DNA of 64,000 nucleotides, taken from the NCBI RefSeq assembly GCF_900100735.1, contig NZ_FNCJ01000004.1, positions 188,019-252,018 on the forward strand. Reading direction: 5' to 3'. The translations under genes and the position numbers were made by a program. The notes below the pieces were generated by a model. The model saw only the letters and a program-made list of their open reading frames with translations, was not told where the DNA came from and did no database searches. This document shows positions 37,622 to 47,186 of the stretch, piece by piece (position 1 is the stretch's first letter; each line of letters begins with the position of its first letter). The DNA is from Paraburkholderia phenazinium (lineage in GTDB: Bacteria; Pseudomonadota; Gammaproteobacteria; Burkholderiales; Burkholderiaceae).

Positions 37622-38515
37622 TCAGTGGAACGCCCCAATGCGTTTCAGATTGCTGAAATTCATCCAGATAAAGAACGCGCGGCCGACGATATTCTGGTCC
37701 GGCGCAAAACCCCAGTAACGGCTGTCTGCGCTGTTATCGCGGTTGTCGCCCATCATGAAATAATTGCCGGGCGGCACCTTGCAGATCACACCGCGTGCGT
37801 TGTACGTGCAGTTATCGCGGTACGGATAATCTTCCGCGCCGACGATGAACGGCGGCACCGCCGGGTTGTTCAGAATCGCGTTCTTGCGGCCGTCGAGGTC
37901 TTCTTCGAACTGCTTCGCATAACCAATGCGCTCTTCGTCGAAGTAGTCAGGCAGCGGCGTTTCAGGCACAGGCTTGCCGTTGATCGTCAGTTGCTTGTCC
38001 TGATAAGCGACCACGTCGCCCGGCAGGCCGATCACACGCTTGATGTAGTCGACCGATTCGTCTTTCGGGTAACGGAACACCACCACGTCGCCACGCTGAA
38101 GCGGACGACCTTCGGTAATCTTGGTGTTGGTGATCGGCAGACGGATGCCGTATTCGTACTTGTTGACGAGGATGAAGTCGCCCACCAGCAGCGTCGGCAC
38201 CATCGAACCCGACGGAATCTTGAACGGCTCGACCACGAACGAGCGCACCACGAAGACCACCAGAATCACCGGGAAAAAGCTCGCCGAGTACTCGAGCCAC
38301 CACGGTTGGCGCAGCTTTTCGTCACGCAGGCGTGCCCGCGTCTGCGGGGCGTTTTCGTCGGCGAAGCGCTCGCCGACGCGTTCCTGCTGGCGGTCGAACT
38401 CGGCTACCGCCTCGTCCGCCGCGCGCCGCCGTTGCGGCATGAAAACCAGTTTATCTGCGACCCATGCGACGCCCGTAATGATCACGAGCACAAAAAGAAT
38501 CAGCGCAAAATTCAT
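37622..38515 (-). CDS. lepB: Signal peptidase I
   Basis: Membrane Ser/Lys protease removing signal peptides of exported proteins. 297 residues: TM helix at the N terminus (FALILFVLVIITGVAWVADK), a second hydrophobic segment near 85-105, nucleophile Ser in SGSMVPTLLVGD, catalytic Lys in DYIKRVIGLPGD, and the C-terminal box GDNRDNSADSRYWGF. ATG 38515. Directly after lepA, the classic lepAB order. Confidence 0.97.
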   Translation of the reverse strand: MNFALILFVLVIITGVAWVADKLVFMPQRRRAADEAVAEFDRQQERVGERFADENAPQTRARLRDEKLRQPWWLEYSASFFPVILVVFVVRSFVVEPFKIPSGSMVPTLLVGDFILVNKYEYGIRLPITNTKITEGRPLQRGDVVVFRYPKDESVDYIKRVIGLPGDVVAYQDKQLTINGKPVPETPLPDYFDEERIGYAKQFEEDLDGRKNAILNNPAVPPFIVGAEDYPYRDNCTYNARGVICKVPPGNYFMMGDNRDNSADSRYWGFAPDQNIVGRAFFIWMNFSNLKRIGAFH

Positions 38516-38533
38516 AGGGTTCCGTTCTTCGTC

Positions 38534-40327
38534 TTATTTGTCTTCGACACGCAGAATCGCGAGGAAAGCCTCTTGCGGAATCTCGACAGACCCGACCTGC
38601 TTCATTCGCTTCTTGCCTGCCTTCTGCTTTTCCAACAGCTTCTTCTTACGCGAAATGTCGCCGCCGTAGCATTTTGCCAGCACATTCTTACGCAAAGCCT
38701 TGATGTTTTCGCGGGCGATAATATTCGCGCCGATGGTCGCCTGAATCGCCACGTCGTACATCTGACGCGGAATCAGTTCGCGCATCTTCGCCGCCACTTC
38801 ACGGCCGCGGTACTGGCTCTGCGAGCGGTGGACGATCACCGACAGCGCATCGACCTTGTCGCCGTTGATCAGCATGTCGACCTTGACGACGTCCGCCGCG
38901 CGGTATTCCTTGAACTCGTAGTCCATCGACGCATAGCCGCGCGACATGGACTTCAGACGGTCGAAGAAGTCGAGCACGACTTCGCCCATCGGAATTTCAT
39001 AGGTGAGCTGGACCTGGCGGCCGTGGTACTGCATGTTGATCTGGTTGCCGCGCTTTTGCGTACACAGCGTGATCACCGCACCCACATAGTCTTGCGGCAT
39101 GTACAGGTTCACGGTGACGATCGGCTCGCGCACTTCCTCGATCTTCGACGGATCGGGCATCTTGGCCGGGTTCTCGACCATGATGGTCGTGCCGTCGCGT
39201 TGCAGGACTTCGTACACCACGGTCGGCGCCGTGGTGATCAGGTCCATGTCGAACTCGCGCTCCAGACGCTCCTGCACGATCTCCATGTGCAGGAGGCCGA
39301 GGAAGCCGCAGCGGAAGCCGAAGCCAAGCGCCTGCGAGACTTCCGGTTCGTAGTGCAGCGAAGCGTCGTTGAGCTTCAGCTTTTCCAGCGAGTCACGCAG
39401 CGCATCGTACTGGTTCGCTTCGACCGGATAGAGACCGGCGAACACCTGCGGCTTCACTTCCTTGAAACCAGGCAGCGGCTCGGCGGCCGGACGGTTCACC
39501 AGCGTGACGGTGTCGCCCACCTTCGCAGCGGCCAACTCCTTGATGCCGGCGATGATGAAGCCCACCTGCCCGGCCGACAACACTTCCAGATTCTTCGACT
39601 TCGGCGTGAACACGCCGATGTGCTCGACCGGGTATTGCGCGTCGGTCGCCATCATGCGGATCTTGTCTTTCGGACGCAGCGTGCCGTTGACGATACGCAC
39701 CAGCATCACCACGCCGACGTAGTTGTCGAACCACGAATCGATGATCAGCGCCTGCAGCGGCGCTTGCGGATCGCCCTTGGGCGGCGGCACTTTTGCGATC
39801 AGCGCTTCCAGCACGTCTTCGACGCCAAGGCCGGTCTTCGCGCTGCAATGCGTCGCGTCGGTTGCGTCGATGCCGATCACGTCTTCGATTTCGGAAATCG
39901 CGTTTTCGGGGTTTGCCGCCGGCAAATCGATCTTGTTGAGCACCGGAATCACGTCGACGCCGAGCTCGATAGCCGTATAGCAGTTCGCCACGGTCTGGGC
40001 TTCGACGCCCTGACTCGCGTCGACCACCAGCAGCGCGCCTTCGCACGCCGACAGCGAACGGCTGACTTCGTACGAGAAGTCGACGTGCCCCGGCGTGTCG
40101 ATCATGTTGAGGTTATAGATCTGCCCATCGCGCGCGCGATAGGTCAACGCAGCCGTCTGTGCCTTGATGGTGATGCCGCGCTCGCGCTCGAGATCCATCG
40201 AGTCGAGCACCTGGGCTTCCATTTCGCGGTCGGACAGGCCGCCGCAAATCTGGATGATGCGATCGGCGAGCGTCGACTTGCCATGGTCGATGTGCGCAAT
40301 GATCGAGAAATTACGAATATGATCCAT
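38534..40327 (-). CDS. lepA: Elongation factor 4 (back-translocating GTPase)
   Basis: 597 residues: G1 [10 protein letters not shown]2 region RGITIKAQ, G3 DTPGHVDF, G4 NKIDL, then EF-G-like domains III and V and the LepA-specific C-terminal domain ([35 protein letters not shown]). Acts on stalled ribosomes. ATG 40327. 18 bases before lepB. About 195 bases lie between it and the upstream glutaredoxin-like gene. Confidence 0.98.
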   Translation of the reverse strand: MDHIRNFSIIAHIDHGKSTLADRIIQICGGLSDREMEAQVLDSMDLERERGITIKAQTAALTYRARDGQIYNLNMIDTPGHVDFSYEVSRSLSACEGALLVVDASQGVEAQTVANCYTAIELGVDVIPVLNKIDLPAANPENAISEIEDVIGIDATDATHCSAKTGLGVEDVLEALIAKVPPPKGDPQAPLQALIIDSWFDNYVGVVMLVRIVNGTLRPKDKIRMMATDAQYPVEHIGVFTPKSKNLEVLSAGQVGFIIAGIKELAAAKVGDTVTLVNRPAAEPLPGFKEVKPQVFAGLYPVEANQYDALRDSLEKLKLNDASLHYEPEVSQALGFGFRCGFLGLLHMEIVQERLEREFDMDLITTAPTVVYEVLQRDGTTIMVENPAKMPDPSKIEEVREPIVTVNLYMPQDYVGAVITLCTQKRGNQINMQYHGRQVQLTYEIPMGEVVLDFFDRLKSMSRGYASMDYEFKEYRAADVVKVDMLINGDKVDALSVIVHRSQSQYRGREVAAKMRELIPRQMYDVAIQATIGANIIARENIKALRKNVLAKCYGGDISRKKKLLEKQKAGKKRMKQVGSVEIPQEAFLAILRVEDK

Positions 40328-40521
40328 TCAGTACCGATCAAGCGAAAAAGGCGCGCTCGGACGATTGCGGAGCACGCCTTGTAAGTAGGTGAAAAACCTG
40401 TCTATTTTAGCCGAAAAAGGCTTCCGCCCGGCATATCTTGCAGGAGAGCATGGAAAGTGGGCTGAGACCGGGACTTATACCGGGGCTCAGACATGTGTCG
40501 GGCCCTGAGACTTTCGATGCG

Positions 40522-40788
40522 CTAGCGGGTCTGCACAGCACGTGCGCTCAGCGCCGCGCGAACCCGCCCTTCGTCGAGATGATAGTGGCACAACTCGACG
40601 CCCTCGCACACCAAAACCGGCACTAACTCGTTATAACGTGCTTCGAGTGCGGGATCGGCGTCGATATCGACAACTTCGACCTGAGCACCGAACTCGGCCA
40701 GCAACGGCCCGAGTGCGGCGCGCATGTCTTCGCAGAGGTGGCACCACGCGCGCCCATAGAGCGTGAGCGGTGCCGCGGCCATCGTCAC
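40522..40788 (-). CDS. Glutaredoxin-like (DUF836) protein
   Basis: 88-residue thioredoxin-fold protein with a CHLC redox motif (RAWCHLCEDM) and cis-Pro region ELVPVLV. The family's partner is unknown; here it follows the periplasmic protease gene mucD with an ATGA overlap, so it is co-translated. No signal peptide. ATG 40788. Confidence 0.9.
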   Translation of the reverse strand: MTMAAAPLTLYGRAWCHLCEDMRAALGPLLAEFGAQVEVVDIDADPALEARYNELVPVLVCEGVELCHYHLDEGRVRAALSARAVQTR

Positions 40789-42332
40789 TTCTGCGCCGAG
40801 CTGGAACGCGGACGCAGCGGCACGAACTGCGTGTTCTCGCCACGACGCACGAGCAGCGCGACCATCTTCTGCGGATCGAGATGCGCAGTCACTTCGTCGA
40901 ACTGCTTGGCGTTGGCGATATCCGTGTCGCCCACGCGCAGAATGATGTCACCCTTTTGCAGACCGACACGGGCGGCGGGTCCGTCCACCTGATCGACCTG
41001 CACGCCGCCCTTCACCTTGAGCGTCTTCTGCTGGTCGGACGGGATGTCGCTGACCGCAATGCCCAGCGAGTTGGTGGCACGCTGCTTGGGCGCCGGCGCC
41101 TGCTTCTCGTCGGTCTTGGCGGACTTGTCCGGCTGCATCTCGGCAATCGTGACCGGCAGCTCGCGCGTTTGCCCCTTGCGCCAGACGGTGATGGTCGCCT
41201 TGGTGCCCGGCTTCGTATCGCCCACCATGCGCGGCAAATCGGTTGCCGTGTCGACGGAATGACCGTTGAACTTCAGGATGATGTCGCCCGGCTGCACGCC
41301 TGCCTTGTCGGCCGGACCGCCCGGCTCGACGCTGCTGACGAGCGCGCCTTGCGCCGTCGGCAGACCGAGCGAATCGGCCACGTCCTTGGTCACTTCGCCG
41401 ATCGCCACCGCAATCCGGCCGCGCGTGACTTTACCTGTGCTCTTCAACTGGTCGGCCACGCGCATTGCTTCGTCGATTGGGATCGCGAACGAAATGCCCA
41501 TGAAACCGCCGGTGCGGCTATAGATCTGCGAGTTGATGCCGATCACCTCGCCTTGCATGTTGATCAGCGGACCGCCGGAATTGCCCGGGTTGACCGGCAC
41601 GTCGGTCTGGATGAACGGTAAGTAGTCGCCGGTATCACGCCCCTTGGCGCTGACGATGCCAGCAGTGACCGTGTTTTCCAGGCCGAACGGCGAGCCGATT
41701 GCGACCACCCATTCGCCCACGCGCACCTTGGTCGAATCGCCAATCGTGACCGCCGGCAGATTCGACGCGTTGATCTTCACGACCGCGACGTCGGTGCGAT
41801 CGTCCACGCCAATCAGCTTGGCCTTGAATTCGCGCTTGTCGGTGAGCGTAACGTAGATATTGTCGGCGTCGTCGACCACGTGGGCGTTGGTCATCACGTA
41901 GCCATCCTGCGACAGGATGAAGCCCGAGCCCACGCCGCTGCTCTGCTCGGAATCGGAGTTGTCCGGCGCGTCCTGGCTGCCGCCGCTACCGCTGCCACCA
42001 CCGCTGCTGCCGTTATCGCCGTTGTCACTGCCGCCACCGCCACCGCCACGCGGCGAGCCGGGCTGCTGCGGCAAGGGAATGCCGAAAAAGCGCCGGAAAA
42101 ACTCGGACATATCGCCGTCGTCGAGCCCCGGCGGCATGCCATGGGTGCTGCCGCCGCTCGATACGCGGGTGGTCGTGCGGATATTGACGACCGCCGGGCC
42201 GACTTTGTCGACGAGATCGGTGAAGTCGGGAAGATTGGCTGCAGGAGCCGCCGACGCCGCATGCGACACCAGCGGCAGACAAACTGCCACCACCGCGGCT
42301 GCGAGGAATTTGCGCACCGTGAAAATCGTCAT
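40785..42332 (-). CDS. mucD: DegP/MucD-type periplasmic serine protease
   Basis: HtrA-family protease and chaperone degrading misfolded envelope proteins. Order: signal peptide (MTIFTVRKFLAAAVVAVCL to SHA), trypsin-like domain with His in TNAHVVDDAD, Asp in DDRTDVAVVKI and Ser in GNSGGPL, and two PDZ domains. A long Gly/Ser/Asp-rich linker follows the LA-loop region (GGGGGGSDNGDNGSSGGG, about 95-130). 515 aa. It follows rpoE-rseA-rseB and is thus an expected sigma-E output and feedback component. Confidence 0.95.
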   Translation of the reverse strand: MTIFTVRKFLAAAVVAVCLPLVSHAASAAPAANLPDFTDLVDKVGPAVVNIRTTTRVSSGGSTHGMPPGLDDGDMSEFFRRFFGIPLPQQPGSPRGGGGGGSDNGDNGSSGGGSGSGGSQDAPDNSDSEQSSGVGSGFILSQDGYVMTNAHVVDDADNIYVTLTDKREFKAKLIGVDDRTDVAVVKINASNLPAVTIGDSTKVRVGEWVVAIGSPFGLENTVTAGIVSAKGRDTGDYLPFIQTDVPVNPGNSGGPLINMQGEVIGINSQIYSRTGGFMGISFAIPIDEAMRVADQLKSTGKVTRGRIAVAIGEVTKDVADSLGLPTAQGALVSSVEPGGPADKAGVQPGDIILKFNGHSVDTATDLPRMVGDTKPGTKATITVWRKGQTRELPVTIAEMQPDKSAKTDEKQAPAPKQRATNSLGIAVSDIPSDQQKTLKVKGGVQVDQVDGPAARVGLQKGDIILRVGDTDIANAKQFDEVTAHLDPQKMVALLVRRGENTQFVPLRPRSSSAQK

Positions 42333-42360
42333 ATCGTAGCCAGCCGAGGGATTCGAGGGA

Positions 42361-43404
42361 TTACTTGGGAGCCTTATATTCTATGGCAGACGCAAATTGC
42401 TGCAATGTGGCTTGGGGCACTTCCCCTAGCAGAGTAATCCAGAAGTCACCTTGACGCTTAACCAGCACGTGCGTCGCCCCGCTACTGCCCGCGCCTTCCT
42501 TGCGCGTGTTGTTTTCAACCGGCTCGACGAACACCGAAATCGCCGCCAGACCATCCGAAAACACGGCCTGATCGACCGGGATGGCCGGCTCGCCGGGGTC
42601 GCGCGCCGCCATTGGACGACGCAGCTCGCGAATCTTGTGGAAACCCGGCACGGTGGGCTCGATCTGCCAGCCTTGCGCTTCCATGTCCACCGCCTCGACC
42701 GGCGGCCGCACGACCGTCCAGCCCGCCGTGTTATGGATGCCGTTGACGATCGCGGTCTTGTCCGCCGGAACGCCAATGCTGATCTGCGAGAACGACAACT
42801 GCTCGAGCACCTGGCCGCTCGGGTCGAGCGTCTGGGCACGCAGCAGCAAACCGGTCTTTTTGTCTGCCCACAGCTTGTAGGCAAAGCGATACGCGTCTTT
42901 CGGATCGAGTTCGACGACCTGGCTGTCGATACCCGCGACGCGGTCGGCACCCAGCAGCTTCGGCTCGTACACCGACAACACCTGGTCGCTGGTCGCCGCT
43001 AGCAATGCCGGGAAGGAATCTTTGTTTTGGCGCTTCTCGACGACGCACAGATGCCGTTCGGGGATGAACGTGTACATTTCGTCGTTATGGCGCAACATCT
43101 TGCGCGGCTTGCCGTCCAGGCTTTCGAGCTGCTCGAACTCGCCGTCGTTACGGGTGGCGTAATGCACGATCCGTGACGTCTGGACGAAATTGCCCCGCTG
43201 ATAGACGAACGCACCCTCGTAATTCTGCTGTTGAGCAGCCTGGTGAATCCGGTTGAGCAAGTCCGCCGCAGTGCGGCGGACGACGAGCGGATCGTCAGAT
43301 TGCGCAAAGACACGCGGCGTGGCGGACAACAATACGGCTGCGCAGAACAGGAATGCCGGCAGCCGCCCCCAGATAGTCGTTTTATTCAACCGCAGTGTCT
43401 GCAT
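42361..43404 (-). CDS. rseB: Sigma-E regulatory protein RseB/MucB
   Basis: Periplasmic sensor that protects the anti-sigma factor RseA from cleavage and responds to mislocalised lipopolysaccharide or lipoproteins. Signal peptide MQTLRLNKTTIWGRLPAFLF... to VFA, then the MucB/RseB lipoprotein-like fold: NYEGAFVYQRGNFVQT, RMLRHNDEMYTF-like LRHNDEMYTF, and the C-terminal domain with GWQIEPTVPGFHKIRELRR. 347 aa. ATG 43404 is 4 bases after rseA. Confidence 0.95.
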   Translation of the reverse strand: MQTLRLNKTTIWGRLPAFLFCAAVLLSATPRVFAQSDDPLVVRRTAADLLNRIHQAAQQQNYEGAFVYQRGNFVQTSRIVHYATRNDGEFEQLESLDGKPRKMLRHNDEMYTFIPERHLCVVEKRQNKDSFPALLAATSDQVLSVYEPKLLGADRVAGIDSQVVELDPKDAYRFAYKLWADKKTGLLLRAQTLDPSGQVLEQLSFSQISIGVPADKTAIVNGIHNTAGWTVVRPPVEAVDMEAQGWQIEPTVPGFHKIRELRRPMAARDPGEPAIPVDQAVFSDGLAAISVFVEPVENNTRKEGAGSSGATHVLVKRQGDFWITLLGEVPQATLQQFASAIEYKAPK

Positions 43405-43408
43405 CAGA

Positions 43409-44023
43409 CTATTGGCCTTGCGTGGTCATGGCGGAGGTACGAATCAGCGGCATCGAACCGGGCATGACCGGTTGTTGCGCGAACTGCTGATGAGCTTCCA
43501 GATACTGGTCGAGGCTGGCGTCGCGGATGATGTTACCGTCCTGGACAGGCTGGGCCGACGCCGTCGGCACGGAGGCCATGGCCACCCGTTGCACGGAATC
43601 AGCGTGCGACTGGACGGACGCGACCTGGGCCACACCCGGCACGCCCTGCAATTGCGGCACGACGATCCACGTCAGCGTGGCGGCCGCAGCGGCAACCGCA
43701 AACGCCGGCACGACGCGGCGGCGCAGCGCCAGCAAACGGCGCGCAACCGGCATCGCAGCGGGAGCCAGCACGTGCGGCTCCTGCTCGAAACGCGCAGCAA
43801 AGCCGGCGAGGAACGCACTGCTGGCCGCCGGGTTCACCGCCAGCTCGTCCGAACGCAGGGCGTCGCCGATCAGGTGGTAATGCGACCAGGATGCACGATC
43901 TTCGTGATCCAGCTCGGAAATAAACTTGTTCAGATGCTCTTCGCCGAACAGCTCACCGTCGACAAAAGCGGACAGACGCTCACCTCGCGAGCTTGCTTGC
44001 GATTGCATCGAGACCGACCCCAT
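43409..44023 (-). CDS. rseA: Anti-sigma-E factor RseA/MucA
   Basis: Single-pass membrane anti-sigma factor. N-terminal cytoplasmic RseA domain (RGERLSAFVDGELFGEE, WSHYHLIGDALRSDEL), TM helix (VVPAFAVAAAAATLTWIVV) and periplasmic tail that RseB binds. I use ATG 44023 because GGGGAG lies four to five bases upstream; ATG 44035 four codons earlier is possible. Second gene of the rpoE-rseA-rseB-mucD unit. Confidence 0.93.
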   Translation of the reverse strand: MGSVSMQSQASSRGERLSAFVDGELFGEEHLNKFISELDHEDRASWSHYHLIGDALRSDELAVNPAASSAFLAGFAARFEQEPHVLAPAAMPVARRLLALRRRVVPAFAVAAAAATLTWIVVPQLQGVPGVAQVASVQSHADSVQRVAMASVPTASAQPVQDGNIIRDASLDQYLEAHQQFAQQPVMPGSMPLIRTSAMTTQGQ

Positions 44024-44106
44024 GATGCTCCCCATCTTACAGACACCCCTAGTGACACCACCTAACCCAGATATTGCCCCATTGCCCCGCCGGGCTGACT
44101 GGCTGT

Positions 44107-44706
44107 TTACCAGCGCTTGCCTTCGGGTGTGTCAAGCAATGGACGCAATTTTGCCGCAATGGCTTCGCGAGCGCGAAAAATTCGTGATCTGACCGTGCCG
44201 ATTGGGCACCCCATCATCTCAGCGATTTCTTCGTAGCTCAAACCTTCAATTTCACGAAGAGTAATGGCGGTGCGCAACTCTTCCGGTAAAACCGCCATCG
44301 CAGCATTGACCGTCTCAGCGATCTGCTTGCTCATCAACATCGACTCAGGCGTGTTGATATCCCTTAGTTGGTCGGCATCCGAGAAAGTTTCAGCTTCTTC
44401 AGCATCTGCTTCGGTCGAAGTGGGTGCGCGCCGACCCTGGGTGGCAAGGTAGTTCTTCGCTGTGTTGACCGCAATCCGGTACAACCACGTATAAAAGGCC
44501 GATTCGCCGCGGAATTGGGGCAGCGCCCGGTATGCCTTGATAAAGGCATCCTGAGCCACGTCCTCAACTTCAGCAGGGTCTCGCACGAGGCGCGAGATCA
44601 GCCGGAGGATCTTGCGGTGGTATTTGGAGACCAGAAGCTCGAACGCGGCCTTGTCGCCCTTCTGGACGCGTTCGACCAGCACCTGATCAATTTCTTTTTC
44701 GCTCAC
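44107..44706 (-). CDS. rpoE: ECF sigma factor sigma-E (AlgU/RpoE)
   Basis: Group 4 sigma factor for envelope stress, 199 residues. Region 2 (AFELLVSKYHRKILRLISR, DPAEVEDVAQDAFIKAYRAL, FYTWLYRIAVNTAKNYL) and region 4 (ELRTAITLREIEGLSYEEIA, MGCPIGTVRSRIFRAREAI) are complete. The start is GTG 44706. Held inactive by RseA, the next gene. A 9-bp tandem repeat lies 68-107 bases before the start. Confidence 0.97.
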   Translation of the reverse strand: MSEKEIDQVLVERVQKGDKAAFELLVSKYHRKILRLISRLVRDPAEVEDVAQDAFIKAYRALPQFRGESAFYTWLYRIAVNTAKNYLATQGRRAPTSTEADAEEAETFSDADQLRDINTPESMLMSKQIAETVNAAMAVLPEELRTAITLREIEGLSYEEIAEMMGCPIGTVRSRIFRAREAIAAKLRPLLDTPEGKRW

Positions 44707-44773
44707 CTGATAAATCCGTTAACTATAGGGTGCATCGCGGGGCACCATTGTAGCGTCCCCATCATCGCGTCAC

Positions 44774-44809
44774 GTTACTAAGGTAACAGCGGTTACAGTC
44801 GTTACAGTC
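44774..44809. repeat. 9-bp tandem repeat upstream of rpoE
   Basis: Four consecutive 9-mers read GTTACTAAG, GTAACAGCG, GTTACAGTC, GTTACAGTC on the + strand. The GTTAC/GTAAC words alternate orientation at 44774, 44783, 44792 and 44801, which also creates inverted pairs. It lies at the end of the YgfX-like gene, in the expected rpoE promoter zone. Confidence 0.7.
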
Positions 44810-45287
44810 AGACGCGCGATGCGCACCGGCCCAGCACGGCCAACTCCCGGAACGCCTCGGCGCCAAGCGTGTCGGCCGCGATCAGCACAGTCCGCGAAGC
44901 GCCACCCGCGCCGGCGAGCGCCAGAATGAGCAGCCGCCCGCTCCACTGCGAACAGCCGGCAATACGACCCTGCGCGAGCGTCTGCCCCGCGCGGTTCCAG
45001 ACGATGAGCCCATCGGGCCCGATTTTGATAGCGGCCGGTTCGGCGCGCCAATGCCGCGACGCGCCCAGCAGCAGCGCGCCCAATACCGCAAGCGTTGCAG
45101 GTGCGGCCTGCATGCCGCCAAGCCTCGCGGCGAGGCTTGCCTGCACTGCCGCGACGGCAATCAGAATAAACGCGATTGTCGCCCCACGAAGCGCAACGGA
45201 GCGCCGCAGAACAATCTGCGGCGCTCCGTTGGGCGAGGCCGGTCCGGGCTGAAGCGCCGGACCGGCTTGCATGGGCTGTGAGGTCAA
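44808..45287 (-). CDS. Small membrane protein, possibly YgfX/CptA-like
   Basis: 159 residues with two adjacent hydrophobic helices (IAFILIAVAAVQASLAARL, ATLAVLGALLLGA) and a C-terminal soluble part with IKIGPDGLIVWNRAG and SRTVLIAADTL. This topology resembles YgfX-type proteins, which act on cell-division or cytoskeletal proteins in enterobacteria; that role is not shown here. The start is TTG 45287, with ATG 45272 as alternative. It sits 14 bases after fabF, before rpoE. Confidence 0.65.
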   Translation of the reverse strand: MTSQPMQAGPALQPGPASPNGAPQIVLRRSVALRGATIAFILIAVAAVQASLAARLGGMQAAPATLAVLGALLLGASRHWRAEPAAIKIGPDGLIVWNRAGQTLAQGRIAGCSQWSGRLLILALAGAGGASRTVLIAADTLGAEAFRELAVLGRCASRV

Positions 45288-45301
45288 ACGCTCAGCCCGG
45301 A

Positions 45302-46540
45302 TCAGGCGCGCTTGAAGACCAGCGTGCCGTTCGTGCCGCCGAACCCAAACGAGTTCTTCAGCGCGACATCGATCTTCATCTCCCGCGCCGTGTTGGCGCA
45401 GTAATCCAGGTCACATTCCGGATCCTGGTTGAAGATGTTGATCGTCGGCGGCGAGATCTGATGATGCACCGCCAGTACGGTGAACACGGATTCGAGGCCG
45501 CCCGCGCCGCCCAACAGGTGGCCCGTCATCGACTTGGTCGAATTCACCACCATGTTCTTCGCGTGATCGCCGAAGGCGCGCTTGATGCCGGTGGTTTCCG
45601 CCAGGTCGCCCAGCGGCGTGGAAGTGCCGTGTGCGTTCAGGTAGTTCACCTCGTCCGGGTTCACGCCGGCGTTCTTCAGTGCCGCCAGCATGCAGCGGCG
45701 CGCGCCGTCGCCGTTTTCCAGTGGAGCAGTCATGTGATAAGCATCGCCGCTCATCCCATAGCCGCTCACTTCGGCATAAATCTTCGCGCCGCGCGCCTTC
45801 GCGTGTTCGTACTCTTCGAGCACCATCACGCCGGCACCCTCGCCCAGCACGAAACCGTCGCGGTCCTTGTCCCAGGGACGGCTCGCCGTGGCGGGGTCGT
45901 CGTTGCGTTGCGACAGCGCACGCGCCGCCGCAAAGCCGCCGATACCGAGCGGCGACACGGTCGATTCCGCACCGCCTGCGATCATCACGTCCGCATCGCC
46001 GTATTCGATCAGGCGCGAAGCCTCGCCGATGCAGTGCAGGCCGGTGGTACACGCCGTGACGATGGCGAGGTTCGGGCCCTTGATGCCGAACTTGATCGAC
46101 AGATGGCCGGAGATCATGTTGATGATGGAGGCCGGCACGAAGAACGGCGAAATCCGGCGCGGGCCGCGATTGAGCAGTTCCGTCTGCGTGACTTCGATCA
46201 TCGGCAGACCGCCGATGCCCGAGCCGACCACGACACCGACGCGCTCGGCGTTTTCTTCGGTGACTTCGAGACCACTATCCTGCATCGCCTGGATGCCGGC
46301 CGCGACGCCGTAATGGATAAACGTATCCATATGGCGCGCTTCCTTACCGGGGATGTAGTCCTCGATGTTGAAGCCCTTCACCTCGCCGGCGAAGCGGGTC
46401 GAGAAGTTCGACGCGTCGAACTTCGTGATGTTGGCAATACCTGACTTGCCGGCGACCAGATTGGCCCAGCCGTCGGCAACATTATTGCCAACAGGCGAAA
46501 TCAGCCCCAGGCCTGTAACAACAACACGACGACGGCTCAC
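45302..46540 (-). CDS. fabF: 3-oxoacyl-[ACP] synthase II
   Basis: Condensing enzyme for elongation of saturated and unsaturated acyl-ACP. 412 residues from GTG 46540 ([17 protein letters not shown]), the true family N terminus; a frame from 46588 adds 16 unrelated residues. Catalytic Cys in [14 protein letters not shown], His in [11 protein letters not shown], His in [15 protein letters not shown]. The gap to acpP (46541-46795) is unusually long for this operon and contains a 12-bp tandem repeat. Confidence 0.98.
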   Translation of the reverse strand: MSRRRVVVTGLGLISPVGNNVADGWANLVAGKSGIANITKFDASNFSTRFAGEVKGFNIEDYIPGKEARHMDTFIHYGVAAGIQAMQDSGLEVTEENAERVGVVVGSGIGGLPMIEVTQTELLNRGPRRISPFFVPASIINMISGHLSIKFGIKGPNLAIVTACTTGLHCIGEASRLIEYGDADVMIAGGAESTVSPLGIGGFAAARALSQRNDDPATASRPWDKDRDGFVLGEGAGVMVLEEYEHAKARGAKIYAEVSGYGMSGDAYHMTAPLENGDGARRCMLAALKNAGVNPDEVNYLNAHGTSTPLGDLAETTGIKRAFGDHAKNMVVNSTKSMTGHLLGGAGGLESVFTVLAVHHQISPPTINIFNQDPECDLDYCANTAREMKIDVALKNSFGFGGTNGTLVFKRA

Positions 46541-46625
46541 GGTAACCTCTTTTTCATGGGTGACAAAAGCAAAAGCCACAGTGGACACAGGAATCGGACC
46601 TGTGAGCCCTGTGGCTGTTAACCTG

Positions 46626-46709
46626 GGAACGGCGCTGGAAACTGCGCTGCAAACCGGTTTGGAAGCTGCGCTGGCAACCGAGCTGCAAACCGCACTGGCG
46701 ACGGCGCTG
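46626..46709. repeat. Seven 12-bp tandem units between acpP and fabF
   Basis: Seven consecutive 12-mers on the + strand: GGAACGGCGCTG, GAAACTGCGCTG, CAAACCGGTTTG, GAAGCTGCGCTG, GCAACCGAGCTG, CAAACCGCACTG, GCGACGGCGCTG; an eighth degraded unit follows to 46721. Most end in GCGCTG or CTG. It lies in the transcribed gap between acpP and fabF. Confidence 0.75.
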
Positions 46710-46795
46710 ACAATAGCGCCCGCCCTGCGGATGCCGGAAACCGGCCCGACAGGGCGTCACACGCCACCAGCCCAGCAACGCGGGCGCGAATGACC

Positions 46796-47035
46796 TTAGG
46801 CCTTGACGTTTGCGCGAGCGTAGTCGATCGCTTGCTGAACGGTCGTGATCTTTTCAGCTTCTTCATCCGGAATTTCCATGCCGAATTCGTCTTCGAGGGC
46901 CATCACGAGTTCGACGGTGTCGAGCGAGTCAGCGCCGAGGTCGTTCACGAACGATGCTTCGTTCTTGATCTCTGCTTCGGCAACGCCCAGTTGTTCTGCG
47001 ACGATCTTCTTGACGCGCTGTTCGATATTGTCCAT
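46796..47035 (-). CDS. acpP: Acyl carrier protein
   Basis: 79 residues, highly acidic four-helix protein that carries acyl chains. The phosphopantetheine site is the Ser in [21 protein letters not shown] 47035 ([12 protein letters not shown]) is the universal start; the frame opens four codons earlier at GTG/ATG-like 47047 without reason to use it. Substrate of AcpS, encoded at 33176-33607 in the same array. Confidence 0.98.
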
Positions 47036-47186
47036 TAACCCCTCCAAGGGAAAAGAAGTTCAAAAATACAGGTGCGCGCATTTTATCAGGTTTGCCCCTC
47101 AAAAAAGCGGCGCGCACGGTTCCTGTCAAGGCATCCGCCCCACGCGTCGAGAAACGCGTCACGGCGCGGATGGTAACCGAATTCTG

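Noticed and set aside
37625..40384. 919-codon open frame antisense to lepB and lepA
   Set aside because: Runs across two well-identified genes on the other strand and encodes a His/Arg-rich composition typical of antisense GC-rich frames.
45176..46444. 422-codon open frame antisense to fabF
   Set aside because: Shadow of fabF with antisense-type composition.
46626..46721. Possible CRISPR array
   Set aside because: Units are 12 bp with no spacers and are degenerate; there are no cas genes in the window.
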